DNA from: Polynucleobacter sp. MWH-Berg-3C6
GTDB lineage: Bacteria; Pseudomonadota; Gammaproteobacteria; Burkholderiales; Burkholderiaceae
DNA: 64,000 nucleotides
Direction of reading: 5' to 3'
Assembly: GCF_018881855.1 (NCBI RefSeq)
Contig: NZ_JACVPN010000003.1
Location: 124,001 to 188,000 of the forward strand
A model generated the notes under the pieces. That model saw only the letters and a program-made list of their open reading frames with translations. It made no database searches and had not been told where the DNA came from. Position 1 is the first letter of the stretch, and every line of letters starts with the position of its first letter. Shown one piece after another: positions 30,246-40,497 of the stretch. The position numbers and the translations under genes are program-made.

Positions 30246-30674
30246 ATGAAAACTTTTTCCGCAAAATTCCATGAGGTAAAGCGTGAATGGTTCGTGATTG
30301 ACGCTACGGACAAAGTCCTCGGTCGTGTCGCCAGTGAAGTGGCACACCGTCTACGCGGCAAGCACAAGCCTGAATTCACACCACACGTTGACACTGGCGA
30401 CTTTATCGTCGTGATCAATTCATCTAAGCTGCGTGTCACTGGCACCAAAGGCTTGAACAAGATTTATTACCGTCACAGCGGATACCCAGGCGGTATTAGC
30501 TCGACTAACTTCGACAAGATGCAAGACCGTTTCCCAGGTCGCGCTTTGGAGAAGGCTGTGAAGGGTATGTTGCCAAAAGGCCCACTAGGCTATGCCATGA
30601 TCAAGAAATTGAAAGTTTATGGCGACGCTAATCATCCGCACACGGCTCAACAGCCTAAAGCGTTAGAGATTTAA
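30246..30674 (+). CDS. rplM: RplM, 50S ribosomal protein L13 (uL13)
   Basis: Primary large-subunit protein L13, 142 residues, the standard length. Diagnostic segments are [42 protein letters not shown] and the C-terminal [15 protein letters not shown]. The first gene of the rplM-rpsI pair; rpsI follows after 9 bp. Confidence 0.98.
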   Translation: MKTFSAKFHEVKREWFVIDATDKVLGRVASEVAHRLRGKHKPEFTPHVDTGDFIVVINSSKLRVTGTKGLNKIYYRHSGYPGGISSTNFDKMQDRFPGRALEKAVKGMLPKGPLGYAMIKKLKVYGDANHPHTAQQPKALEI

Positions 30675-30683
30675 GGAAACCAA

Positions 30684-31085
30684 ATGGCTATTAATTACGG
30701 AAATTGGAATTACGGTACTGGTCGCCGCAAGAGTTCTGTTGCGCGCGTATTCATTAAATCTGGCAAAGGCGAAATTACTGTTAACGGTAAGCCTATCGAT
30801 GCTTATTTTGCTCGTGAAACATCACGCATGATCGCTCGTCAGCCTTTGGCTCTCACAGCCCACTTAACGACCTTTGATATCAAAGTAAACGTTTCTGGTG
30901 GCGGTGAAACTGGCCAAGCTGGTGCAGTTCGTCACGGTGTTACTCGTGCATTGATCGACTACGACAACGCTTTGAAGCCAACTCTGTCTAAAGCAGGTTT
31001 GGTAACTCGCGATGCTCGTGAAGTTGAGCGTAAAAAAGTTGGTCTGCATGGCGCACGTCGTCGTAAGCAGTTCAGCAAGCGCTAA
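30684..31085 (+). CDS. rpsI: RpsI, 30S ribosomal protein S9 (uS9)
   Basis: Small-subunit protein S9 whose C-terminal tail reaches the P-site tRNA. The 133-residue product has [13 protein letters not shown] near the start, [20 protein letters not shown] in the middle and the basic terminal KKFS-type tail ending RKQFSKR. An AAGGA ribosome-binding site precedes the ATG. A strong terminator follows. Confidence 0.98.
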   Translation: MAINYGNWNYGTGRRKSSVARVFIKSGKGEITVNGKPIDAYFARETSRMIARQPLALTAHLTTFDIKVNVSGGGETGQAGAVRHGVTRALIDYDNALKPTLSKAGLVTRDAREVERKKVGLHGARRRKQFSKR

Positions 31086-31111
31086 TTTCTTTCAGTCGCT
31101 TAGTATTATTG

Positions 31112-31137
31112 AAAGGGTCGCGCAAGCGGCCCTTTTT
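31112..31137 (+). terminator. Rho-independent terminator after rpsI
   Basis: A 10 bp stem (31112-31121 with 31126-31135, one G-T pair) closed by a GCAA tetraloop and followed by T residues; it ends the rplM-rpsI transcript. Confidence 0.9.
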
Positions 31138-31141
31138 GTTT

Positions 31142-31196
31142 CTACAATAAGTGAAATTGTAGGAATGTTGTATTAATCTACGTAAGACAGATTAAT
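31142..31196 (+). promoter_or_regulatory. Two consecutive inverted repeats upstream of argC
   Basis: CTACAAT (31142-31148) and ATTGTAG (31156-31162) form one 7 bp inverted repeat; ATTAATCT (31172-31179) and AGATTAAT (31189-31196) form an 8 bp one with a 9-base centre. The first contains a TACAAT -10-like box. Together they fill the space between the rpsI terminator and argC and are candidate promoter/operator elements for argC; no ArgR box match is claimed. Confidence 0.4.
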
Positions 31197-31223
31197 GACG
31201 GATGCGGTATTTTGGAGAAAGAC

Positions 31224-32282
31224 ATGATTAAGGTAGGCATCGTTGGCGGCACAGGATATACCGGGGTGGAATTATTGCGTTTATTGGCGCAGCATCCTGA
31301 GGTAAAAATTGTTGCTATTACTTCTCGTACAGAAGCTGGTATGCCAGTGGCTGAGATGTTCCCATCCTTACGTGGTCGTGTCGAGCTGAAATTTACGACG
31401 CCAGATGAAGCCAAATTAAATGAGTGTGATGTTGTCTTCTTTGCAACGCCACATGGCGTTGCTATGGCACAAGCAAAAGAATTACTCGCTAATAATGTCA
31501 AGATTCTGGATCTGGCGGCAGACTTCCGTTTGAAGGATGTCAAAGAGTTTGCGAAGTGGTACGGCATGGAACATGGCTGCCCAGAAATTTTGGCTGAAGC
31601 GGTTTATGGCTTGGCTGAAATTAATCGTGAGGCAATTAAAAAGGCGCGCGTGGTTGGCTTGGCGGGATGTTATCCAACTTCAGTGCAGCTTGGGCTTGCG
31701 CCATTGCTATCTCCAAAATCTACTGGCGGGAAGCACTTAATTGATGGCACTCACATCATCTCTGATTCGAAGTCAGGCACTTCTGGTGCCGGGCGTAAAG
31801 CAGAGATTGGCACCTTATTGTCTGAGGCAAGCGATAACTTTAAGGCCTACGGTGTTAAAGGCCATCGTCACCTCCCTGAAATTGTGCAAGGCTTAAAGGC
31901 CATCGCCGGCCACGACCAAATTGGACTGACATTTGTGCCGCATCTCACACCGATGGTGAGGGGTATTCATTCAACCTTATATGTGCGTTTGACTGAGGCT
32001 GGAATGGGTGTCGATTATCAGGTGCTTTATGAGAATTTCTACAAGGATGAGCCTTTCGTAGATGTAATGCCAGCCGGAAGCCATCCAGAAACACGTTCTG
32101 TTAGGGGTAGTAATGGCATCCGGATTGCGATTCATCGTCCTGGCGGCGGCGATACTTTGGTTATTTTGGTAGTGGAAGACAATTTGGTGAAAGGTGCTTC
32201 AGGCCAGGGCGTCCAGTGTATGAACCTCATGTTTGGCTTGCCTGAAACCACGGGCCTGACCCAGATTGCGGTTTCCCCATAA
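31224..32282 (+). CDS. argC: ArgC, N-acetyl-gamma-glutamyl-phosphate reductase
   Basis: NADPH-dependent reductase of arginine synthesis. The 352-residue product begins [21 protein letters not shown] with a Rossmann fold, has the catalytic C149 in [11 protein letters not shown], and GHRHLPEI near residue 212. I chose ATG at 31224 because GGAGA lies 5 bases upstream; an in-frame TTG at 31212 would overlap that site. Pairing with rplM-rpsI and erpA is a common betaproteobacterial order. Confidence 0.96.
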   Translation: MIKVGIVGGTGYTGVELLRLLAQHPEVKIVAITSRTEAGMPVAEMFPSLRGRVELKFTTPDEAKLNECDVVFFATPHGVAMAQAKELLANNVKILDLAADFRLKDVKEFAKWYGMEHGCPEILAEAVYGLAEINREAIKKARVVGLAGCYPTSVQLGLAPLLSPKSTGGKHLIDGTHIISDSKSGTSGAGRKAEIGTLLSEASDNFKAYGVKGHRHLPEIVQGLKAIAGHDQIGLTFVPHLTPMVRGIHSTLYVRLTEAGMGVDYQVLYENFYKDEPFVDVMPAGSHPETRSVRGSNGIRIAIHRPGGGDTLVILVVEDNLVKGASGQGVQCMNLMFGLPETTGLTQIAVSP

Positions 32283-32350
32283 AGACCCTTCAGCAGGCTG
32301 GGAATTAAAAGCCTAAAATGAATTATCGTTTTCTGAATTAGGAGCAAATC

Positions 32351-32725
32351 ATGACTGAATTAGCTACGCAAACAGCACAAGATTTAGCTGAGCCACCAAC
32401 CCCATTGGTGTTTACGGATAGTGCCGCTGCGAAAGTGGCTGACTTGATTGCTGAAGAGGGCAATCCAGAGTTGAAGTTGCGCGTATTCGTGCAAGGTGGT
32501 GGTTGCTCAGGTTTTCAGTATGGCTTCACGTTTGATGATGCCGTAAACGAGGATGACACCCTCTTTGAAAAGAATGGCGTTACTCTTTTAGTGGATTCAA
32601 TGAGCTTCCAATATTTGGTTGGCGCTGAGATTGACTACAAAGAAGATATCAATGGATCACAGTTTGTGATTAAGAATCCAAATGCCACAACGACTTGTGG
32701 TTGTGGATCTTCATTCTCTGCTTAA
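32351..32725 (+). CDS. erpA: ErpA, iron-sulfur cluster insertion protein
   Basis: A-type carrier delivering [4Fe-4S]/[2Fe-2S] clusters to apoproteins. The 124-residue product has the three conserved cysteines: C52 in [11 protein letters not shown] and C116/C118 in [16 protein letters not shown] lies 6 bases before the ATG. It converges on anmK with a 12 bp gap. Confidence 0.95.
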   Translation: MTELATQTAQDLAEPPTPLVFTDSAAAKVADLIAEEGNPELKLRVFVQGGGCSGFQYGFTFDDAVNEDDTLFEKNGVTLLVDSMSFQYLVGAEIDYKEDINGSQFVIKNPNATTTCGCGSSFSA

Positions 32726-32737
32726 GGAAATCAAAAA

Positions 32738-33865
32738 CTACGCAGGATAGCAAGCGCCTAGAATTCTAGGGCCCTTCGCTCCCGTAACGGCTGGCAAATT
32801 TGCTGGCCGTTTTTCTTTATGGGCCCAAGCAAGCCAGGCAAAAGCAAGGCCCTCAACGAGTTGCGGATCAATGCCAGCAGAGTCACTGGTTGTAATTTCT
32901 ATCGGGCCTTTGAATACATGCTGAGCTTTAACCTTCAGTAAATTCATCAACGCATTATTTCGAGCGCCGCCTCCACAGACAATCAGTGCATGGGTTTGCG
33001 GGGCATACCTTAACAAAGACTCTAATGCGGAATGTGCAGTTAAATGTAATAGTGTTGCTTGTACATCTTCAGCGAGATGATTGTCTTGACCTATTTTTTC
33101 TTGCAACCAAGCAAGATGAAAATCATCCCTTCCAGTGCTTTTCGGGGGTGCTTTGCTAAAGAAAGAATCAGACAACATCTTTGTTAGAAGCGCTTCACTT
33201 ACTTTACCTTGCAGCGCCCAATTACCGTTTTCATCATAGGCATTGCCTTGATGCTCATGTATCCAAGCATCCATCAACATATTTCCTGGACCACAATCAA
33301 ATCCGGTCACTTCACCATTTTTTGGTAGAAGTGTCAGGTTGGCAATTCCACCAATATTGAGGATGGCTAAATTTTTATCTTCTACAAATTGCTGTGCATG
33401 AAAGGCTGGCACCAATGGTGCACCATGACCACCTGCAGCAATATCACGACTTCTAAAGTCTGCGATGACATCTATTCCCGTCTTTTCAGCTAGGAGGGCA
33501 GGGTTGAGTGTTTGGTGGGTGTATGCCATATCCCCAAGCTGTGGTTGATGACGAATGGTTTGACCGTGCGCACCAATGGCGGTGATATCTGAGGGCTGTA
33601 AATGTGCTTTTTTAAGCAATTGATTTACTGCTTCTGCATAAGCTAAGGCAAGGGCATTACCAGCCTGTTTCTCACGATGAAGTTCATTGGGGCCGGGGCT
33701 TTGAAGGTCAAAAAGGGTCTTACGAAGCTCAGGGCTAAAGGGGGTAGACACCGCTTCTAAAGCGCTGGTTTCCCCGTTGGGCCCAATCTGAGCTAGAACA
33801 GCATCTATCCCATCCAGGCTAGTACCAGACATGAGGCCAATATAGAGGGAGTGCAGTTTGTTCAT
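32738..33865 (-). CDS. anmK: AnmK, anhydro-N-acetylmuramic acid kinase
   Basis: Opens and phosphorylates 1,6-anhydro-MurNAc to MurNAc-6-phosphate in peptidoglycan recycling. The 375-residue product has the N-terminal MSGTSLDGIDAVL, GAHGQTIRH, NIGGIANLT, GFDCGPGNMLMDAW and GGGARN motifs of the family. It is separate from the amgK-murU recycling genes further on, so the window encodes two branches of muropeptide sugar salvage. Divergent from tyrS across 73 bp. Confidence 0.95.
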   Translation of the reverse strand: MNKLHSLYIGLMSGTSLDGIDAVLAQIGPNGETSALEAVSTPFSPELRKTLFDLQSPGPNELHREKQAGNALALAYAEAVNQLLKKAHLQPSDITAIGAHGQTIRHQPQLGDMAYTHQTLNPALLAEKTGIDVIADFRSRDIAAGGHGAPLVPAFHAQQFVEDKNLAILNIGGIANLTLLPKNGEVTGFDCGPGNMLMDAWIHEHQGNAYDENGNWALQGKVSEALLTKMLSDSFFSKAPPKSTGRDDFHLAWLQEKIGQDNHLAEDVQATLLHLTAHSALESLLRYAPQTHALIVCGGGARNNALMNLLKVKAQHVFKGPIEITTSDSAGIDPQLVEGLAFAWLAWAHKEKRPANLPAVTGAKGPRILGACYPA

Positions 33866-33938
33866 CTAGTTCTCAGGAATGCGACAATTATGCTTAACAA
33901 TTTAAATACTAAATAACTGTATCAGCATCCGAATCAGT

Positions 33939-35171
33939 ATGACGGCGAAACCAGAACAAAAATATCCATTAACCCCTGAAGTCTTTGCGGCACTCGAAGT
34001 TACTAAACGTGGCTGTGACGAGTTATTGGTTGAAGCGGATTGGGTTCAAAAGCTAGCCCGTAGTCAGGCTACCAAGACTCCACTGCGAATTAAGCTGGGT
34101 TTAGATCCAACGGCGCCTGACATTCATTTGGGGCATACAGTCGTTTTAAATAAATTACGTCAGTTACAAGACTTAGGTCATACAGTCATTTTCTTGATTG
34201 GTGATTTCACCAGCATGATTGGTGATCCATCGGGTCGTAACGCGACTCGCCCTCCTTTGACTGCAGAAGAGATTGCAGTCAATGCAGAGACCTACTATCG
34301 TCAAGCGAGTATGGTGCTAGATCCCTCTAAAACGGAAGTACGTTACAACAGTGAGTGGTGTGATCCCTTAGGTGCCCGCGGCATGATTCAGTTGGCAGCA
34401 AAACATACCGTTGCTCGTATGCTTGAGCGCGATGACTTTACGAAGCGTTATCGCAATGGTGTACCCATCTCTATTCATGAATTTTTATATCCGCTCATGC
34501 AAGGCTATGACTCTGTTGCGCTCAAGAGTGATTTAGAGCTTGGTGGTACAGATCAAAAATTTAATCTTCTGGTTGGCCGCGAACTCCAGCGTGAGTATGG
34601 CCAGGAGCCACAATGTATTTTGACAATGCCACTCCTAGTTGGTTTGGATGGTGTTGAGAAGATGAGCAAATCCAAAGGCAATTACATTGGTATTAGTGAG
34701 CCTGCTGGTGAGATGTTTGGAAAGCTATTAAGCATCTCTGATGACTTGATGTGGGATTACTTCACATTACTCTCATTTAGACCCATGTCCGAAATTGATT
34801 TAATGAAGCAGGAGGTTGCTGCTGGCCGTAATCCAAAAGACTGCAAAGTACTTCTCGCACAAGAAATCGTCGCGCGTTTTCATTCGCAGGCTGCTGCAGA
34901 AAAAGCCCTGGAGGACTTTAATCACCGCGCTAAAGGCGGTGTTCCTGGTGAGATTCCAGAGGTTAACCTCACTGGCGCTCCCATGGCAATTGCTAACCTT
35001 TTAAAGGCTGCAGGTCTGGCTCCATCTACCTCCGAGGCTAATCGCAACATCGAGCAAAACGGTGTGAAGATTGATGGCGCAACAGTGAGCGACAAGCAAG
35101 CAAAGATTGAAGCGGGTACTTATGTTGTGCAGGTGGGCAAACGCAAGTTTGCCAAAGTAACGCTAGTTTAA
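33939..35171 (+). CDS. tyrS: TyrS, tyrosyl-tRNA synthetase
   Basis: Class I synthetase charging tRNA-Tyr. The 410-residue product has the HIGH-type motif [11 protein letters not shown] at 61-69, KMSKS near 241-245, and a C-terminal S4 RNA-binding domain (about 345-410). The insertion pattern fits the TyrRS-2 (TyrZ-like) subclass common in proteobacteria. Its stop codon overlaps the ruvB stop on the other strand. Confidence 0.96.
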   Translation: MTAKPEQKYPLTPEVFAALEVTKRGCDELLVEADWVQKLARSQATKTPLRIKLGLDPTAPDIHLGHTVVLNKLRQLQDLGHTVIFLIGDFTSMIGDPSGRNATRPPLTAEEIAVNAETYYRQASMVLDPSKTEVRYNSEWCDPLGARGMIQLAAKHTVARMLERDDFTKRYRNGVPISIHEFLYPLMQGYDSVALKSDLELGGTDQKFNLLVGRELQREYGQEPQCILTMPLLVGLDGVEKMSKSKGNYIGISEPAGEMFGKLLSISDDLMWDYFTLLSFRPMSEIDLMKQEVAAGRNPKDCKVLLAQEIVARFHSQAAAEKALEDFNHRAKGGVPGEIPEVNLTGAPMAIANLLKAAGLAPSTSEANRNIEQNGVKIDGATVSDKQAKIEAGTYVVQVGKRKFAKVTLV

Positions 35172-36238
35172 ATATCTAAGCTAGCAGTACCACTTGGAGG
35201 CGTTAAGCCAAAGTGCTCATAGGCCTGACGGGTCGCAACTCGACCACGTGAAGTTCTTTGTAGATATCCCTGCTGAATCAAGTAAGGCTCGAGAACATCT
35301 TCAATCGTATCGCGTTCTTCGCCAATAGCTGCGGCCAAATTATCGATGCCTACTGGCCCGCCATCAAACTTATGCAAGATAGCTTCTAGCAATTTTCTAT
35401 CCATGACATCAAAGCCGCTCGGATCTACATCAAGCATTTTTAAGGCTGCATCAGCCATGGCTTTGGTGATGGTGCCAGTACCTTTTACTTCCGCGTAGTC
35501 TCGTACACGTCGGAGTAAGCGGTTCGCAATTCGGGGTGTTCCTCTCGCACGCTTTGCAATTTCTACTGAACCCTCTGGGTCAATATCCGCTTTAAGTAAG
35601 CTGGCTGAGCGGTTAATAATTTTGGTGAGCTCTTCTGTGGTGTAGAACTCGAGTCTTGCCACGATACCAAAGCGATCACGCAATGGGTTAGTGAGCATAC
35701 CAGCGCGTGTCGTTGCGCCGATCAAGGTAAAAGGCTTGAGATCAATCTTGACGCTACGTGCTGCAGGACCTTCGCCAATCATGATGTCTAAGCTGTAGTC
35801 CTCAAGCGCTGGATAGAGAATCTCTTCAACCACTGGCGAGAGGCGATGAATCTCATCGATAAAGAGCACATCGTTTGCTTCGAGATTGGTCAGTAATGCA
35901 GCCAGGTCACCAGGTCTATCGAGAACTGGCCCGCTGGTTTGACGTAGATTGACACCAAGCTCTCTAGCAATGATGTGGGCTAGAGTAGTTTTACCAAGTC
36001 CTGGGGGCCCAAAAAGAAGAACATGATCTAAGGCTTCTTGACGTGCTCGAGTCGCACTAATAAAGATTTCTAATTGGGCGCGAGCTTTGGTTTGACCAAC
36101 GTACTCATCCAACTGTTTAGGACGAAGCGCTCTTTCAAAGACGGCTTCAGAGTTTCCTGCAGATCCGCTCACAATGCGGTCATTACCTTCCGGTAAATCT
36201 TCAGGAATAGCGCTTAGGTCGTCAGTGTGAATTGCCAT
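35168..36238 (-). CDS. ruvB: RuvB, Holliday junction branch migration helicase
   Basis: AAA+ motor that drives branch migration with RuvA. The 356-residue product has Walker [11 protein letters not shown] at 76-85, Walker B FIDEIHRL, sensor 1 GATTRAG and the C-terminal winged helix with [14 protein letters not shown]. Third gene of ruvC-ruvA-ruvB. It ends tail to tail with tyrS, with a 4-base overlap. Confidence 0.97.
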   Translation of the reverse strand: MAIHTDDLSAIPEDLPEGNDRIVSGSAGNSEAVFERALRPKQLDEYVGQTKARAQLEIFISATRARQEALDHVLLFGPPGLGKTTLAHIIARELGVNLRQTSGPVLDRPGDLAALLTNLEANDVLFIDEIHRLSPVVEEILYPALEDYSLDIMIGEGPAARSVKIDLKPFTLIGATTRAGMLTNPLRDRFGIVARLEFYTTEELTKIINRSASLLKADIDPEGSVEIAKRARGTPRIANRLLRRVRDYAEVKGTGTITKAMADAALKMLDVDPSGFDVMDRKLLEAILHKFDGGPVGIDNLAAAIGEERDTIEDVLEPYLIQQGYLQRTSRGRVATRQAYEHFGLTPPSGTASLDI

Positions 36239-36265
36239 ACCGCAAGTGTAGTGGTGTTTATCTCA

Positions 36266-36847
36266 TTAGGGCTTAGATAGATACTTCAAGCCCATTCGTA
36301 TGCCGTCAGAAACCGAGGTATCAGGAGGGATTTGCTTGAGGGCCAAGAGAGCCTCTTTTTCTGAGTAGCCTAAAGCTAGGAGTGCTTGCAATACTTCACT
36401 GCTAGCTTCTATCGCTTGAGGTTTACCTGAGCTAACTCCTAAGTCTGGAGCCAGTTTTCCTTTAAGTTCTAAACAAAGACGCTCAGCAGTTTTCTTACCA
36501 ATACCAGGTACTTGGGTTAAGCGCCCCGCTTCTTGTAGTGCAATTGCCTGGGCTAATTCATTGACACTCATGCCAGAGAGAACTGCTAATGCGGTTCTTG
36601 AGCCAACACCACTGATCTTAATGAGCTGTCTAAATGCCTCACGTTCAGTTTCGGTAGCAAAGCCAAAGAGTTGCTGGGCATCTTCGCGTACTTGAAAGTG
36701 TGTGAGAAGGGTAATTTTTTGACCAGCTTGAGGAAGCTGATACAAGGTACTCATTGGCACATCGACTTCATAGCCGATACCTTGGCAATCTACCAAGAGC
36801 CTAGGAGGATGAACTGAAACGAGGGTTCCTTGAATGCGACCAATCAT
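36266..36847 (-). CDS. ruvA: RuvA, Holliday junction DNA-binding subunit
   Basis: Tetrameric junction-binding partner of RuvB. The 193-residue product starts [10 protein letters not shown], has helix-hairpin-helix motifs in [16 protein letters not shown] and [16 protein letters not shown], and a C-terminal domain III ([16 protein letters not shown]) that contacts RuvB. Lies 35 bp after ruvC and 27 bp before ruvB. Confidence 0.97.
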   Translation of the reverse strand: MIGRIQGTLVSVHPPRLLVDCQGIGYEVDVPMSTLYQLPQAGQKITLLTHFQVREDAQQLFGFATETEREAFRQLIKISGVGSRTALAVLSGMSVNELAQAIALQEAGRLTQVPGIGKKTAERLCLELKGKLAPDLGVSSGKPQAIEASSEVLQALLALGYSEKEALLALKQIPPDTSVSDGIRMGLKYLSKP

Positions 36848-36882
36848 ATAAAGATCTTAACCTGTAATGTACTCAGATATTT

Positions 36883-37401
36883 TTATTTGCTACGTTTTTT
36901 AGGAGCCAGGGCCGCAGTAATTGCTTGTGGAATTTGCGCATGATGAGCGGCACAGATCGCAACTCCTAAAGCATCTGAGGCATCCGGTCCTGGAGCGCGA
37001 TTGAGCTTGAGTAGACGCTTTACCATTTCCTGGACTTGAGGCTTAGCAGCGCGACCCGTGCCCACAATGGCTTGTTTAACTCTGAGAGCGCTGTATTCAG
37101 CAACTGGAAGGTTCGCTGAAACTAGTGCAGCAATTGCCGCACCCCTTGCCTGACCAAGCATCAGGGTCGAACGTGGATTAACGTTTAAGAATACTTCTTC
37201 AATGGCGGCAGACTCCGGTTTATAAGTATCGAGAACTTCTTTAACGCCGGCATAGAGGGCGCCTAAGCGCTCTGGCAGACCTTTGGCTGGATCGCCACTT
37301 TCGATTGTTCCCGAGGCAACGTAAGTCAGTTTTTGGCCATCAACATCGATGACACCAAAACCAGTAGTGCGTAAACCTGGGTCAATTCCAATCCAACGCA
37401 T
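36883..37401 (-). CDS. ruvC: RuvC, Holliday junction resolvase
   Basis: Endonuclease that resolves Holliday junctions. The 172-residue product begins [17 protein letters not shown] with D7, has [22 protein letters not shown] (acidic residue near 70) and the closing [15 protein letters not shown] with catalytic aspartates and histidine. First of the ruv trio, following purH by 31 bp. Confidence 0.97.
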   Translation of the reverse strand: MRWIGIDPGLRTTGFGVIDVDGQKLTYVASGTIESGDPAKGLPERLGALYAGVKEVLDTYKPESAAIEEVFLNVNPRSTLMLGQARGAAIAALVSANLPVAEYSALRVKQAIVGTGRAAKPQVQEMVKRLLKLNRAPGPDASDALGVAICAAHHAQIPQAITAALAPKKRSK

Positions 37402-37432
37402 AGGTATTTAGTTTTCCCGAATCTCTTAATGC

Positions 37433-39013
37433 TTAATGGCGGAAATGACGTGTGCCAGTAAAGATCATGGCAATACCATGTTCATTGGCTGCAGCAATAA
37501 TTTCATCATCACGCATACTGCCACCTGGCTGAATTGCGCAACTTGCACCACCGTTTACAACAACATCCAAGCCATCGCGGAATGGGAAGAAGGCGTCACT
37601 CGCTACCGCGGAGCCCTTCAAGCTTAAGCCTGCATTTTCGGCTTTAATACTTGCCATGCGCGCAGAGTCCACGCGACTCATTTGACCGGCACCAATTCCC
37701 AGTGTCATACCATTGGCGCAATACACAATTGCATTAGATTTAACAAACTTTGCAACGCGCCAAGCGAACATCATATCGTTCATCTCGCTTGGAGTAGGCT
37801 GTCTTTGGCTTACAACACGCATTTCGCTTTGCAGAACATTCTTAGAGTCCGGTGATTGCACTAATAACCCACCGCCAACACGTTTGAAATCAAAATTATT
37901 AAATGCGGCACCCAAAGGAATCTCTAAGAGGCGCACATTTTGTTTTGCAGCGAAAATCGCTTTTGCCTCATCGCTAAAGCTTGGGGCAATAAGTACCTCC
38001 ACAAATTGTTTGGAGATAGCTTGGGCTGCAGCGCCATCACACGGCACATTGAAAGCAATAATTCCACCAAAGGCTGAGCTCGGATCGGTTTTGAAAGCCT
38101 TTTCGTAGGCTTCTACTGCCGTTGCACCAACAGCTACACCACATGGGTTGGCGTGCTTGATGATGACGCAGGCAGCAGCGCCGCCAGTATTACCTGTAAA
38201 GCTCTTGACGCACTCCCAAGCAGAGTCCGCATCAGCAATGTTGTTATAAGAAAGCTCTTTACCTTGTAATTGTTTGTAGTTAGCAAGTGCGCCGTCTACT
38301 GGATAAATATCTTTATAGAATGCGGCGGATTGATGTGGGTTCTCGCCGTAGCGCATCTCTTGCACTTTTTCAAAAGCAAGATGCAAAGTTTCTGGATAAG
38401 AGGATCTGGCTTTATGATCTAAGTCGTCACCCAATGCAGAAAGATAATTGGCAATCGCACCATCGTACTGCGCAGTGTGCGCAAATACTTTTTTAGCCAG
38501 AGCTAAGTTAGTTTTATAAGAAACTACATTCTTGTTGGCTTTCATTTCCGCCAATACTGGTGCGTAATCTTCAGGGGAAATCAACACGGTCACATCTTGA
38601 TGATTTTTAGCTGCAGCCCGCAACATGGCTGGGCCACCAATATCAATATTTTCGACTGCGTCTTCAAAAGAACAGGTCTCTTTAGCAACCGTTTCATTGA
38701 AGGGGTATAGGTTGATGACCAGCATATCGATAGTATCGATACCATGCTCTTTCAGGGCTGCCATATGCTCAGGGAAGTCTCTGCGCGCCAATAGGCCGCC
38801 ATGCACCATGGGGTGAAGCGTCTTGACACGTCCATCCAACATTTCTGGAAACTTCGTTAAAGAAGAGACCTCTACTACCGGTAGATTATTTTCAGCTAGA
38901 AGCTTAGCTGTTCCGCCAGTCGAAATCAGTTTGATGCCCTGCTCATGAAGAGCTTTAGCAAAAGGCACGATGCCATTTTTATCAGAGACGGAAAGGAGGG
39001 CTGTACGGATCAT
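37433..39013 (-). CDS. purH: PurH, bifunctional AICAR transformylase / IMP cyclohydrolase
   Basis: Catalyses the last two steps of IMP synthesis. The 526-residue product has an N-terminal MGS-like cyclohydrolase domain ([27 protein letters not shown]) and a C-terminal AICAR formyltransferase domain ([13 protein letters not shown] [38 protein letters not shown]). It follows fis by 44 bp in the order dusB-fis-purH. Confidence 0.97.
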   Translation of the reverse strand: MIRTALLSVSDKNGIVPFAKALHEQGIKLISTGGTAKLLAENNLPVVEVSSLTKFPEMLDGRVKTLHPMVHGGLLARRDFPEHMAALKEHGIDTIDMLVINLYPFNETVAKETCSFEDAVENIDIGGPAMLRAAAKNHQDVTVLISPEDYAPVLAEMKANKNVVSYKTNLALAKKVFAHTAQYDGAIANYLSALGDDLDHKARSSYPETLHLAFEKVQEMRYGENPHQSAAFYKDIYPVDGALANYKQLQGKELSYNNIADADSAWECVKSFTGNTGGAAACVIIKHANPCGVAVGATAVEAYEKAFKTDPSSAFGGIIAFNVPCDGAAAQAISKQFVEVLIAPSFSDEAKAIFAAKQNVRLLEIPLGAAFNNFDFKRVGGGLLVQSPDSKNVLQSEMRVVSQRQPTPSEMNDMMFAWRVAKFVKSNAIVYCANGMTLGIGAGQMSRVDSARMASIKAENAGLSLKGSAVASDAFFPFRDGLDVVVNGGASCAIQPGGSMRDDEIIAAANEHGIAMIFTGTRHFRH

Positions 39014-39057
39014 ATTTTCGAAGGGTCTTATTGGTAAATGGTGTATCGATGACTTAC

Positions 39058-39297
39058 TTATTTCAGTATTTGATGCTCGACCAGTTTTTTATGCAGAGTA
39101 TTGCGATTGATCCCAAGATATTGGGCTGCTAGCGATTGGTTTTGTTTGGCATGCTGCATGACGAGCTCTAGCACTGGTTTTTCAACGACAGTTAATACCA
39201 TTTGATAGATGTCAGAGGGAGGTGTGCCCTTGAGGTCATTTAAATAACTTTGCAACTGGGTTTCAATACATTCGGTAATAGGGTGTTTATTGGTCAT
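39058..39297 (-). CDS. fis: Fis-family nucleoid regulator
   Basis: A 79-residue DNA-binding protein with a C-terminal Fis-type helix-turn-helix ([21 protein letters not shown], residues 53-73). It is shorter at the N-terminus than the 98-residue E. coli Fis, as is usual in betaproteobacteria, so Hin-type recombination stimulation may be absent. It lies 41 bp after dusB, the classical dusB-fis arrangement, upstream of purH. Confidence 0.92.
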   Translation of the reverse strand: MTNKHPITECIETQLQSYLNDLKGTPPSDIYQMVLTVVEKPVLELVMQHAKQNQSLAAQYLGINRNTLHKKLVEHQILK

Positions 39298-39338
39298 AAT
39301 TTATCTACATGCTAAAAACGAAAATAACTAAGGTGCAA

Positions 39339-40355
39339 CTAAGCTGCTTCTAAAAAAAGTAAACGGTCTGAATGGGATTTCATCTCATCAAAATAATCAT
39401 TCACCATTTGCAATTGAGTTTTGCAATCATCAGCAGTATTCATACGCTGACGAAATGCATGTGAATCACGCAAACCTTTGCAATACCAGCCAATATGCTT
39501 CCGGGCTGTACGCAAGCCAATGTGCTCACCATAAAACTCGTAATGATCAAGGAGATGGGCATTCATAATGGCTTGAATCTCATTGATTTCCGGAGTTGGG
39601 AGCTTGCCACCAGTGTCAAGGTAATGATTGATTTCGCGGAATATCCATGGACGACCTTGGGCAGCACGTCCAATCATGATGGCATCAGCGCCAGTGATCT
39701 TTAAAACAGCCTCTGCCTTTTCTGGGCTATTGATGTCACCATTAGCAACTACCGGAATGCGCACATTAGTTTTTACAGCAGTAATCGTTTCATATTCTGC
39801 TTCACCGTGATATAGGTCTGCTCTGGTGCGACCATGAACGGTGAGCATCGAGATGCCAGATCGTTCTGCAAGGCGGGCAATTTCAATGGCATTTTTATGT
39901 TCGCGATCCCAGCCTGTACGAATTTTTAAAGTCACTGGTACTGCATCGGGACCAATACCAACCGCATTAACAACGGCTTCCAAAATTTGCTGCACCAGCG
40001 GTTCATCTCGCAAGAGGGCTGAACCTGCGGCTACATTGCAAACCTTTTTTGCCGGGCAGCCCATATTGATATCGATAATTTGTGCGCCGTGATCCACATT
40101 TATTTTTGCTGCTGCAGCCATCATGGCTGGGTCTGCGCCTGCAATTTGTACAGCGATTGGTTTGAATTCACCTACGTGATTAGCGCGACGTTGCGTCTTT
40201 TCGCTTTTCCAAAGCAGAGCATTGGAGGCCACCATTTCGGATACGGCATAACCTGCACCCAACTTCTTGCAAAGCTGTCTAAATGGGCGATCGGTCACCC
40301 CAGCCATAGGGGCCACAAATAGTCTATTTGCGAGGAGGTGAGGGCCGATCTTCAT
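39339..40355 (-). CDS. dusB: DusB, tRNA-dihydrouridine synthase
   Basis: FMN enzyme reducing uridines in the tRNA D-loop. The 338-residue TIM-barrel protein has APMAGVTDRPFR near the start, the catalytic cysteine in MGCPAKKVCNVAAGSALL near 106, TVHGRTRADLY and IGRAAQGRPWIF. DusB is favoured over DusA/DusC by sequence motifs and by the adjacent fis gene. Confidence 0.95.
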   Translation of the reverse strand: MKIGPHLLANRLFVAPMAGVTDRPFRQLCKKLGAGYAVSEMVASNALLWKSEKTQRRANHVGEFKPIAVQIAGADPAMMAAAAKINVDHGAQIIDINMGCPAKKVCNVAAGSALLRDEPLVQQILEAVVNAVGIGPDAVPVTLKIRTGWDREHKNAIEIARLAERSGISMLTVHGRTRADLYHGEAEYETITAVKTNVRIPVVANGDINSPEKAEAVLKITGADAIMIGRAAQGRPWIFREINHYLDTGGKLPTPEINEIQAIMNAHLLDHYEFYGEHIGLRTARKHIGWYCKGLRDSHAFRQRMNTADDCKTQLQMVNDYFDEMKSHSDRLLFLEAA

Positions 40356-40421
40356 CTATTGGGGTTGGTGTAGGAGGTGTCTTGCGGAAAGCATGACACT
40401 TTAGCACAAAGAGATCTAAAT

Positions 40422-40497
40422 CTGCCTAATTTTTAGGCAGGTTCTTTGATTCTGGTCAACGGAAGAATGTTGTGATTTTGGGGGCTTTTTAAGCCCC
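40422..40497. repeat. Two hairpin-forming repeats between dusB and the UbiH-like gene
   Basis: CTGCCTAA/TTAGGCAG (40422-40440) and GGGGCTT/AAGCCCC (40481-40497) each have a TTT loop on the plus strand. The second starts directly at the stop of the UbiH-like gene (minus strand). Neither is followed by a clear T-run on either strand, so they may be weak terminators or RNA-stabilising hairpins. Confidence 0.5.

Noticed and set aside
31142..31162. OhrR-type operator TACAAT...ATTGTA upstream of argC
   Set aside because: The spacing is 7 bases instead of the compact 15-bp OhrR site and the neighbouring gene is unrelated to peroxide stress.
32757..32770. 14-bp palindrome CCTAGAATTCTAGG
   Set aside because: It lies inside the 3' part of the anmK coding region with no T-run and probably arises by chance from codons.
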